DNA of 64,000 bases from Xiheibacterium sp038325765 (GTDB taxonomy: Bacteria; Myxococcota_A; Polyangia; Nannocystales; Nannocystaceae). The stretch is taken from positions 77,268 to 141,267 of the forward strand of contig JBBQJI010000008.1 of NCBI GenBank assembly GCA_038325765.1, given 5' to 3'. The notes below the pieces were generated by a model. It made no database searches, was not told the origin of the DNA, and saw nothing but the letters and a program-made list of their open reading frames with translations. A program made the translations under genes and the position numbers. This document shows positions 15,801 through 22,862 of this stretch, in pieces; position 1 is the stretch's first letter; every line of letters begins with the position of its first letter.

Positions 15801-16844
15801 GAGCGACCAGGTCCCGCGATTGTCCGCTGCCCAGTAGGTCTCGACGGCGTCGAGCCACGCTGCGGCGGCGGCACCGTGCTGCACGCCGAGTAAGGTCCGA
15901 CGGGCGCCCGCAGGCGAGCGCGCGCCGACCTCGACGATCACGCGCGCGCCCTCCTCGACGCGGCGCAGCATCCACGCCAACAGCTCACTGGGGTCCTCGA
16001 GGCGGACGACGAACGCGGCGACGTGGGCGTCTGTGCGACGACCGAGCGCCTCGGATGCCTCGAGGATCAGCGCATAGGCGCCGAGGTGCCGCGCCAACCG
16101 CTCGCCGAGGCCGTGGCCACACACCAGGCACAACGCGCCGTCGGGGAGCTGCGCGGCGAGCACAGCGAACGGATCGCTCGCGCGCACGGTGCCGTACTCG
16201 GGCGGATCGAGCTCGATCGCATCGCCCAGCGTCGCCGGCGGCTCGCCGGTCGGCGGTCGGCGGCGCAGCGCGAAGTCCGGCGAATCGGAGTCGAGCGGCA
16301 CGGTGCGCTGCGCAGCGGCGTGGCCTGCTCCGGTCGGATCCGCCGACGCACTGGCCGACACCAGCCAGTCGGGCATCACACCCGAGGGTGCCGGCGGCGG
16401 CGTGGAGGCCACGCTGGGCAGGTCCCATGCGGTGTCGCGATGGCGGCGCGGTGGGGGTGCGGGGATGCTGACTGCGTCGCCCTCGCTGACCGGCCGCGAC
16501 AGCGGTGGCAGCTCGAGCGGCACCCCGAGCTCCGCGACGTTGCGCTCGGCCCCGGTGCGGCCACGTACGACCACCCCCTCGTTGCCGGCCTGCGCGACGA
16601 GGTGCCAGCGCACCAAGCCGTCGTGGAGCTGGAACTCGACGACGTCGCCGACCGCGAGCTCGCCCTGCTGGTCGGGCCCGAGCACCCCACCGAGCGCCTC
16701 GAACAGGTCACCCTCGCTCAGCGGCGTCGGCATGCTCTCGACGCCCAGCGCCGTGCGCAGCGTCGGCTTGCGACCGGGCTCGAGGACGATCTCGGTGGCG
16801 CCGTGCCCGGTCGCATCGTGGAGCACCTGCAGCAGCGACGGCAT
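15789..16844 (-). CDS. PilT N-terminal-like domain protein without ATPase core
   Basis: 351 aa. Residues 1-95 read like the PAS-like N-domain of PilT/GspE retraction ATPases: SLLQVLHDATGHGATEIVLE, LRTALGVESMPTPLSEGDL, a GELAVGDVVEFQL strand and RWHLVA. A Pro/Ser-rich linker (~100-200) follows, then an unrecognised alpha/beta domain (~210-345) containing CLVCGHGLGERLARHLGAYA. No Walker A is seen, so it is not a motor. It may bind pilus or secretion ATPases or act as a regulator. The ATG at 16844 is chosen because the domain starts there. The gene is divergent from the Cys-rich lipoprotein. Confidence 0.6.
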   Translation of the reverse strand: MPSLLQVLHDATGHGATEIVLEPGRKPTLRTALGVESMPTPLSEGDLFEALGGVLGPDQQGELAVGDVVEFQLHDGLVRWHLVAQAGNEGVVVRGRTGAERNVAELGVPLELPPLSRPVSEGDAVSIPAPPPRRHRDTAWDLPSVASTPPPAPSGVMPDWLVSASASADPTGAGHAAAQRTVPLDSDSPDFALRRRPPTGEPPATLGDAIELDPPEYGTVRASDPFAVLAAQLPDGALCLVCGHGLGERLARHLGAYALILEASEALGRRTDAHVAAFVVRLEDPSELLAWMLRRVEEGARVIVEVGARSPAGARRTLLGVQHGAAAAAWLDAVETYWAADNRGTWSLGRA

Positions 16845-16930
16845 CGGCGGCCGAAGCGTACCGTGGCGACGTGCGCGACTCAATGCGGCCCGGCCGCGGC
16901 CGATGGCCCGCGGGCATGGTCGAGCGATCG

Positions 16931-17467
16931 ATGCGGCGGTGCCGGCCACTGGCGAGCGAGCCGGGCGGCGGCTGGGCGTGCACGGTGGGGCGGCGCGCCG
17001 CGATCCCCCGGGGCACAGTGCCCCGTCGGCTCGCCGCCGTGGTGCTCGCGGCTGGGGTGGGGGCGTGCCTGCTCGACGAGGTCGAGGTCGATCGCGAGGC
17101 CGGGCGCGACATCACCGACGCGTCCTTCGCACAGGACGACGCCGACGCCGCGCTCGAGAGCGAGAGCGAGACCCACACCGACACGGACACCGACACCGAC
17201 CCGCGTGACGGGTGCCTCGCGTACTGCGAGGCCTACGACGACCACTGCGGCCTCGCCTCGGCCCACGCCGACCTCGAGGCCTGTGTCGATGCCTGCAGCG
17301 CGTGGGGCCTGGCCGGCACTTCGTGCCGCGCGGCGTTCTTGGGCGACGCGCTGACCTCGTGCGTCGCCGCCGGCCCCGCGAGTCCGGTGTGCGCCCGGCG
17401 TTGCGGGCCGGGACAGGAGCGGGACTGCGGCGACCCGGCGGCACGGTGGCGCGTGGACGAGAGGTGA
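16931..17467 (+). CDS. Cysteine-rich lipoprotein, hypothetical
   Basis: 178 aa from ATG 16931; ATG 16916 would add five residues. A signal peptide ends in the lipobox VGAC (RRLAAVVLAAGVGAC). It is followed by an acidic Asp/Glu/Thr-Asp stretch and a C-terminal Cys-rich domain with about ten Cys (GCLAYCEAYDDHCG, DLEACVDACSAWGLAGTSC, CARRCG). The paired Cys suggest a disulfide-bonded surface module, a style common in myxobacterial lipoproteins. A decayed copy of the 3' half is found at 20575-20752. Function unknown. Confidence 0.7.
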   Translation: MRRCRPLASEPGGGWACTVGRRAAIPRGTVPRRLAAVVLAAGVGACLLDEVEVDREAGRDITDASFAQDDADAALESESETHTDTDTDTDPRDGCLAYCEAYDDHCGLASAHADLEACVDACSAWGLAGTSCRAAFLGDALTSCVAAGPASPVCARRCGPGQERDCGDPAARWRVDER

Positions 17468-17629
17468 CTCGGAGACCTCGCGGCCATGCGCGCTGGCGTG
17501 TGCGTCGCGGTGACATCGAGCACGGGTTCATCATGTCGGGGTCGATGAGCGTGGCCCCGAGTCCGACCAACGCGCGCAGAACGAACGGATGGTGCCTGCG
17601 AAACGCGAACTCTGTCGCCTCGGGGGGCT

Positions 17630-17701
17630 GAGAATCGGCGGGTGAATCGGCGCGTGAATCGGCGCGTGAATCGGCGTGTGAATCGGCGTGCGAATCGGGG
17701 C
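17630..17701. repeat. Six-copy 12-nt tandem repeat before the ligase cassette
   Basis: Six head-to-tail copies of GTGAATCGGCGC/T lie 64 nt before the first gene of the cassette. Each copy carries GTG, so in-frame extensions of that gene look open (RVNRRVNRR), but these are repeat artefacts. The 297 bp between 17467 and 17765 hold nothing else recognisable. Confidence 0.9.
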
Positions 17702-17764
17702 CGTGCCGCCCGCCGCGGGCCGCCCCTTGACCCGCCGCTCCGCCCCGGCGGAAGCTGGGTCGAC

Positions 17765-18367
17765 GTGGCCAAGTCGATCGTCGTGACCATCGGGGGGATC
17801 GAGTCGAGCTTTGCGCTCGAGAAGCTCGACCGCGCCAAACTCTACGGCCGTCGCGAGCGGCGTCCCCTCGATCCCGAGGGTCGGCGGTGCGAGCGGGCCG
17901 AGCTCACCCGCGACGGTGCGCTGCTGGTGCGCTCCGGGATGACGGCCCAGGGCTACTTCGATGGTGACGGCGCGTGGATTCCCAACCGCGATCTCGTCGG
18001 CCTCGATCGCGACGGCACACCGCTGCCGCAGGTGCCCTCGACGCTCGGCGTCGCACAACCACTCGAGGGCCCGATCCCACCCGAAGACGTCCTCGATCTC
18101 GCGGTGCGCACGGTCTACGTGCTCGCGCCCGAACAGATCGATCCGGCCCTCGCCGCGCAGCTCCAGGCCGGCGCCGCGTTTCGCTTCGCTTTCAACTACC
18201 GCGCCGACTACCAGGCCGAGACCGCGGTACTCGTCGCCAACGACGCCGGTGTCTTCGCGCTGGTCGGTCGACCGACGCCGCCGCCGTGGGCCTCGATCGA
18301 TCTGCCCGCACCCGCGAGCTTCGACACCACCGAAGACCAAGACGAGCTGGACTTCGAGATGTTCTGA
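17765..18367 (+). CDS. Conserved-looking hypothetical, first gene of ligase cassette
   Basis: 200 aa, starting at GTG 17765 (VAKSIVVTIGGIESSFALEK); upstream in-frame GTGs belong to the tandem repeat. Soluble, no signal peptide. The middle (LTRDGALLVRSGMTAQGYFD, NRDLVGLDRDGTPLPQVPS) and the later part (RFAFNYRADYQAETAVLVAN) look like an alpha/beta protein with an acidic tail (EDQDELDFEMF). The short stretch LAPEQIDPAL faintly resembles the EIDP motif of bacterial Ku, but the rest does not. I do not recognise the family. It ends 7 nt before the next gene. Confidence 0.65.
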   Translation: MAKSIVVTIGGIESSFALEKLDRAKLYGRRERRPLDPEGRRCERAELTRDGALLVRSGMTAQGYFDGDGAWIPNRDLVGLDRDGTPLPQVPSTLGVAQPLEGPIPPEDVLDLAVRTVYVLAPEQIDPALAAQLQAGAAFRFAFNYRADYQAETAVLVANDAGVFALVGRPTPPPWASIDLPAPASFDTTEDQDELDFEMF

Positions 18368-18374
18368 GGACTCC

Positions 18375-19067
18375 ATGCGCAAGATCCACCTGATGAACGA
18401 GGCCCAGCGCGATGCGAGCATCGCGATGGAATCGATCCCCGAGGCGCCGAGCCCGAAGATGGGCGTGCCGGGCAAGACCATCGCGTTCCACCGGTATCTC
18501 GCGGCGACCGAGGCCGGACTGCACGCGACCCTGCTCGCGACGCACGGCGATGACCTGGCGCAGGCGCTGGTCGACGGCGATCCCGAGATCGACCTCGAGC
18601 AGGTCGGCCGGCTCATCGGCGACACCACTCCGGTGTACCTGTCGGCGGACGGTGGCGTGCTGCACGTGTCGCCGCAGCTCGTCGACGTGCTCATCGGCCC
18701 CGACGGCACCGAACGCGATCGCAAACCCGCGGGCGACACACCGGCCAACATCAACGAGCTCGACCCAGTGCGCGTCGCGGGCAAGAAGATCGCGAAGTCC
18801 GAGGCGATCGCGAGATTCGCCTTCCGCCGCACCGTCGCGATCCGCCACGTCGACGGCCTGACCTACGATTTCTTGCACGCGATGGCCAAGCAGCTCGCCG
18901 ACGAGGGTGTGCTCGCGATGCTCGGCGCGGGCGCAAAGGGTCGCGAGCCGCTCGTGTTCCAGGAGAACGGCACACCGTATCGCGGCTTCCTCGAGGGTCG
19001 TGTCGACGGCCCGCGGTATCAGCTGCTGCTCCACCTCTCCAACCTCGAGCTGCGGGTGCCGACATGA
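18375..19067 (+). CDS. Hypothetical protein, second gene of ligase cassette
   Basis: 230 aa, soluble. Three parts are visible: an N-terminal helical region (PGKTIAFHRYLAATEAGLHA, LAQALVDGDPEIDLEQVGRL), a strand-rich centre (TPVYLSADGGVLHVSPQLVD), and a C-terminal basic alpha/beta region (KIAKSEAIARFAFRRTVAIR, DGLTYDFLHAMAKQLADEG). The centre echoes the DG/DLV/DG pattern of the preceding protein, so the two may be distant relatives. Its last codons overlap the ligase start by 4 nt, implying coupled synthesis and perhaps a complex. No family recognised. Confidence 0.7.
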   Translation: MRKIHLMNEAQRDASIAMESIPEAPSPKMGVPGKTIAFHRYLAATEAGLHATLLATHGDDLAQALVDGDPEIDLEQVGRLIGDTTPVYLSADGGVLHVSPQLVDVLIGPDGTERDRKPAGDTPANINELDPVRVAGKKIAKSEAIARFAFRRTVAIRHVDGLTYDFLHAMAKQLADEGVLAMLGAGAKGREPLVFQENGTPYRGFLEGRVDGPRYQLLLHLSNLELRVPT

Positions 19068-20536
19068 GCCTGTTCACGACCGACGGCGCCCGCCCGCTGG
19101 GCCAAGGGCTGCAGTCCCCCGCGGGAAGCGTGCTCGACACCGAGCTGGCGACGATGTTGCGCGGCTACAAGCGCGGCGTCGCCAGTCGCTACCGTGCGCT
19201 GGTGAAGGACGATCTGCTGACAGGGCTGCCACCAGGCCCGCTGCACGTCTCACCCAAGGTCGACGGCGAACTGTGGTTCCTCGTGTTCGACGGCAACGAC
19301 GTCTTCCTCACCGCGCCGTCGGGTCGAGTGGTGTCGGGCGACGTGCCGGTGCTCATCGAAGCCCGGGCCGCGGCCGCGCGGGCGCACACCCGCACGATCG
19401 TCGCGGGCGAGCTGTACGCAGCGCGCAGCAGCGGGCGGCCGCGCGTCGGCGATCTCGCCAACGCGATGGGGGGCGAGGACGGGGCGGCGGTCGAACGCAT
19501 CGCCTTCGTCGCGTTCGACACGCTGCAAGGCGGGGCCAACGACGGCCCCGAACGCACGGCGATCTACGGCGAGCGCATCGCGGCGCTCTCGCGGCTGTTC
19601 GACGCGGGCAAACGCGTGCGTGCGGTGAAGACCGAGGTCGTGACCGGCGGCGAGGCGGTCGCGATGTTGTTCGCCGAGTGGGTCGAGGGCGGCAAGGGCG
19701 AAGGCCTGGTGATCCGCGGCAGCGACGATCTGGTCTACAAGGCCAAGCCGACGATCTCGATCGACGCGGCCGTCATCGGCTACACCGAGTCGTCCGAGGG
19801 TGCGGATCGCGTCGGATCGTTGCTGCTGGGTCTCGTGCGCGAAGACGGTCAGATCCAGCTGATTGGCTCGTGCGGCAACATGCCGACCGAGCAGCGACTC
19901 GCGTTCATGCCCGTGCTCTCGGCGATGCACGCCGACTCGAACTATCGCCACGCCAACAACCGCGGCGCGCTGTACCGCCTCGTGCGGCCCGAGATCGTCG
20001 TCGAGATCAAGGTCACCGACATCCAGAGCGAGGACTCGAGCGGCGATCCGATCGAACGCATGATCCTCGAATGGCAAGACGGCGCGTGGCGACGGGTCCG
20101 CGAGTTCCCCGGCGCCAGCATCTTGCACCCCGTGTTCCTGCGCGTGCGCGACGACAAGAGGGTCGACGCGACCGACGTGCGCGTCGCCCAGGTCCAGGAG
20201 CGTTGCCTGGTGCCGGGCATCGATCGCCACGCCGACGCGATGATCCTGCCGGCGAGCGAAGTGATCCGCCGCGAGGTCTACACCAAGGCCGCGAAGGGCG
20301 ACATCGCGGTGCGCAAGCTCGTGGTGTGGCAGACCCACAAACACGAGGTCGGGCGCGAGCTGGGGTATCCGGCGTACGTCGTGCAGTTCACCGATTTCAG
20401 CGCGGGGCGGAAGGATCCGCTGCAGCGCGAGGTGAAGTTGGCCGCGAATCCGACGGACGCGATGAAGATCGCGGACGAGATGATCGCCGAGGGTGTGAAG
20501 AAGGGCTGGGAACGCAAGGCCGGGTTCGGCACGTAG
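19064..20536 (+). CDS. ATP-dependent polynucleotide (DNA or RNA) ligase-like protein
   Basis: 490 aa. Nucleotidyltransferase motifs are in order: I with adenylated Lys in SPKVDGELW (K65), III in VAGELYA, IIIa in VAFDTL, IV in EGLVIRG, and V in YKAKPTISIDAAVIGY. An OB-fold region carries VEIKVTDI and motif VI in PVFLRVRDDK, the arrangement of ATP-dependent DNA ligases of the LigB/LigD type. There is no N-terminal DNA-binding domain. A C-terminal extension (~385-490, VRKLVVWQTHKHEVGRELGY) is unrecognised. The ligase reaction is firmly predicted; the substrate is not. Its two partners are unknown proteins, unlike a Ku-LigD pair. Confidence 0.82.
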   Translation: MSLFTTDGARPLGQGLQSPAGSVLDTELATMLRGYKRGVASRYRALVKDDLLTGLPPGPLHVSPKVDGELWFLVFDGNDVFLTAPSGRVVSGDVPVLIEARAAAARAHTRTIVAGELYAARSSGRPRVGDLANAMGGEDGAAVERIAFVAFDTLQGGANDGPERTAIYGERIAALSRLFDAGKRVRAVKTEVVTGGEAVAMLFAEWVEGGKGEGLVIRGSDDLVYKAKPTISIDAAVIGYTESSEGADRVGSLLLGLVREDGQIQLIGSCGNMPTEQRLAFMPVLSAMHADSNYRHANNRGALYRLVRPEIVVEIKVTDIQSEDSSGDPIERMILEWQDGAWRRVREFPGASILHPVFLRVRDDKRVDATDVRVAQVQERCLVPGIDRHADAMILPASEVIRREVYTKAAKGDIAVRKLVVWQTHKHEVGRELGYPAYVVQFTDFSAGRKDPLQREVKLAANPTDAMKIADEMIAEGVKKGWERKAGFGT

Positions 20537-20574
20537 CGGCACCGCCGGCGCAGCACTGCTCTCGCGCTTGGCGC

Positions 20575-20752
20575 GGGCCCACGCTGACCTCGAGGACCTG
20601 CGAAAATGCCTGCAGCGCGTGGGGCCTCGCCGGCGCCTCGTGCCGCACGGGGACCCCTCGGTCGACCCCGGGGACGACGCGGTGGGCGACGCCCCGCGTC
20701 GTGGGGCCGGGGGCGGGCCGGACTGCAGCCCCCCGGCGGTATAGTGGCGCGC
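20575..20752 (+). pseudogene. Decayed partial copy of the Cys-rich lipoprotein gene
   Basis: GCCCACGCTGACCTCGAG and then TGCCTGCAGCGCGTGGGGCC plus CTCGTGCCGC match the coding sequence at 17262-17335. A later stretch (GGACTGC...CCCGGCGG...GTGGCGCG) matches 17422-17452. Frames are broken by indels, so no product is possible. It looks like a remnant of a duplication, now between the ligase cassette and cardiolipin synthase. Confidence 0.65.
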
Positions 20753-20764
20753 GCGCCGTGCGAC

Positions 20765-20806
20765 GCGCCGATCCTCCCCACGCCCGCGCCGATCCTCCCC
20801 GCGCCC
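20765..20806. repeat. Two 21-nt direct repeats abutting the cls start
   Basis: Two copies of GCGCCGATCCTCCCCACGCC(C), differing at one base, end at the base before ATG 20807. At seven codons each, they would encode in-frame Pro-rich peptides if translation began upstream. Confidence 0.85.
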
Positions 20807-22372
20807 ATGCTGGCGATCTCGCCCGAAACCATGTCGTGGTCGTACGAGATCGCGTTCATCGTCTATGTCGTGGGCATCACCCTGATGGTGGTCCTCGAGC
20901 GGCGGCGGCCGAGCGCGACGTTGGCCCTGCTGCTGGCCTTGGTGTTCGTGCCGGTCGCCGGTCTGCTCGCCTATGTGGTGTTCGGCCAGCGCCTGCGGCG
21001 GCGGCGGAAAGCCCGGGAGCGCAGGATCGTCCGGCCACTCGACGCGATGCGCGAGTTCGCCGCGTCGGCCGAGCTGCCCGCCGACACCTCGGCGATCCAG
21101 CGGAGCCTGGTCCAGCTCGCGATCAACACCGCGGCCGCGCCCGTGCGTCGGGCCCGCAGCGTCGAGGTCTTCGCCGAGCCGCGCTCCACGTTCAGCGCGA
21201 TGCTCCGCGCGATCGACTCGGCCGAGCGCTACCTACACGTGCTGTTCTACATCTGGCGCGACGACGCCACCGGCCGCGAGTTCGTCGCGCGGCTCGCCGC
21301 GCGGGCGCGGGCGGGCGTGCGCGTCCGCGTGCTGCTCGACCACCTCGGCAGCTTCGGCGTCGACGAGTCCCACTTCGCGCCGCTCATCGAAGCCGGCGGC
21401 GAGCTGGCGTGGTTCGGGCGTCTGCGCGTGCCGTGGCGACCGTGGCGCAATCGCGTCAACTTCCGCAACCATCGCAAGATCATCGTCGTCGACGGCGACC
21501 GCGGCTTCATCGGCGGTGTGAACATCGGCGACGAGTACAGCGGTGTCGGCGAGACGGTCGTGGGCTGGCGCGACATGATGGTCGAGCTGCGCGGCGACGC
21601 GGTGGTCGGCCTCGACGCGGTCTTCCTCGACGACTGGATCGGCGCCACCGGTCAGGTCATCGACGCTTCCGGCGTCCGGACCCCGGCCCTCGTCCACGTC
21701 GACGCCAGCCGCCCCTCCCCCCGACGCTTCGCGCGGCCCTCGGCGCACGCCCGCGCGCGGGCGCTACGGGCCCACAACCCCTACGACGCCCTGCCCCGCC
21801 GCGCGGCCACGGGCGACGGACCCCTGGTGCAGGTCGTGCCCAGCGGACCCGACGCGCCGGTGGCCGAGGCGATCGGCACCCAGATCACCGCATCCATCGC
21901 CTGCGCCTGCGCGCGGGTGTGGATCGTGACGCCCTACTTCGTGCCCGATGAGCCGCTGCTGTCGACACTGCGCACCGCAGCGCTGCGCGGTGTCGACGTG
22001 CGCATCGTCGTGCCCTCGGCGGCGAACAACGATTCCCGCCTCGTCGCATGGGCGGCGGCCAGCTACTACGACGAGCTGCTCGAGGCCGGAGCCCGCTTCT
22101 TCGAGTACCAGACCGGCATGCTCCACGCGAAGTACGCCGTGTTCGACGAGGTCGCGCTGGTCGGCTCCGCCAACCTCGACGTGCGCAGCTTCCAACTCAA
22201 CTACGAGATCATCGCGATGTTCTACGACGCCGGGGTCACCGCCAGCCTCGTCGCGTGCTTCTCCGAGGTCCTGGCGTCCTCGCACGAGATCACCGCCGCG
22301 CTCCGCGAGCGCCGGACATGGTTTCGCCGCGTCGCCGAGGCTGTCGCGCGGGTGCTGTCACCGCTGATGTGA
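20807..22372 (+). CDS. cls: Cardiolipin synthase (two-HKD phospholipase D family)
   Basis: 521 aa. Two N-terminal membrane helices (EIAFIVYVVGITLMVVLE; LALLLALVFVPVAGLLAYVV) are followed by two PLD catalytic motifs, HRKIIVVD with GGVNIGDEY and HAKYAVFD with GSANLDVRS. It joins two phosphatidylglycerols, or a related pair, into cardiolipin at the inner membrane. Length and architecture fit ClsA. An insert rich in Arg and Ala (~residues 300-345) separates the two halves. ATG 20807 is chosen; ATG 20831 is possible. No obvious operon partner. Confidence 0.9.
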   Translation: MLAISPETMSWSYEIAFIVYVVGITLMVVLERRRPSATLALLLALVFVPVAGLLAYVVFGQRLRRRRKARERRIVRPLDAMREFAASAELPADTSAIQRSLVQLAINTAAAPVRRARSVEVFAEPRSTFSAMLRAIDSAERYLHVLFYIWRDDATGREFVARLAARARAGVRVRVLLDHLGSFGVDESHFAPLIEAGGELAWFGRLRVPWRPWRNRVNFRNHRKIIVVDGDRGFIGGVNIGDEYSGVGETVVGWRDMMVELRGDAVVGLDAVFLDDWIGATGQVIDASGVRTPALVHVDASRPSPRRFARPSAHARARALRAHNPYDALPRRAATGDGPLVQVVPSGPDAPVAEAIGTQITASIACACARVWIVTPYFVPDEPLLSTLRTAALRGVDVRIVVPSAANNDSRLVAWAAASYYDELLEAGARFFEYQTGMLHAKYAVFDEVALVGSANLDVRSFQLNYEIIAMFYDAGVTASLVACFSEVLASSHEITAALRERRTWFRRVAEAVARVLSPLM

Positions 22373-22452
22373 CGGTGAGCGCCGGCTGCGACCGAACCAC
22401 CCGGCTGCAAGCGCTGGACGACCGGGCGCAGCCCCCCTAGGCTCGACGCCAG

Positions 22453-22854
22453 GTGGACGAGACGCGTCATCTTCGCTGCTCGGTCGCGATCGTCGCGATC
22501 TTTCTCGCGTCGGGCCTGTGGCTCGAGGCGATGATCGGCCTGCGCGCGGCCGGCTGGGTCGACGACGCGCTGCGGCGCGAGATGCTGCGGCTAGGCCACG
22601 CCCACGGCGGCATCCTCGGCCTGGTCAACCTCGCGCTGGGCTGGGCGATGCATCGTCTGCAGACGACCGACGGCTGGGCCCGCCGCATCCGCGTCGCCGC
22701 GCCGCTGGGCGCGGTGCTGGTCGGGGTGGGCTTCTTCGGCGGCGGCCTGTGGCACGGCCCCACCGATCCGGGTCCGCTGGTCTTGATGGTGCCGGCGGGC
22801 GCGATGATGCTGCTGGGCAGCTGCGTCGCGGTCGCCCTGGTGCGCCCGAACTGA
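22453..22854 (+). CDS. Small membrane protein with GHAHGG motif, hypothetical
   Basis: 133 aa, GTG start. Four predicted membrane helices (SVAIVAIFLASGLWLEAMIG; HGGILGLVNLALGWAM; APLGAVLVGVGFFGGGLWHG; LVLMVPAGAMMLLGSCVAVA). The conserved-looking GHAHGG before the second helix and GLWHGPTDPG later hold His residues that could bind metal or heme. Family not recognised. It converges on the octaheme cytochrome, with stops 8 nt apart. A respiratory accessory role is only a guess. Confidence 0.65.
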   Translation: MDETRHLRCSVAIVAIFLASGLWLEAMIGLRAAGWVDDALRREMLRLGHAHGGILGLVNLALGWAMHRLQTTDGWARRIRVAAPLGAVLVGVGFFGGGLWHGPTDPGPLVLMVPAGAMMLLGSCVAVALVRPN

Positions 22855-22862
22855 CCGAGCCG

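Noticed and set aside
7861..17701. Short tandem repeats as a CRISPR array
   Set aside because: The units (6, 12, 17 nt) adjoin without spacers and no cas gene is present.
17642..17764. Upstream GTG starts of the first ligase-cassette gene giving a repeated RVNRRVNRR N-terminus
   Set aside because: These codons are part of a 12-nt tandem repeat and would add a low-complexity basic tail not expected of a conserved protein.
18080..18180. Ku homology in the first ligase-cassette protein
   Set aside because: Only a ten-residue stretch (LAPEQIDPAL) resembles Ku; length, order of motifs and remaining sequence do not fit.
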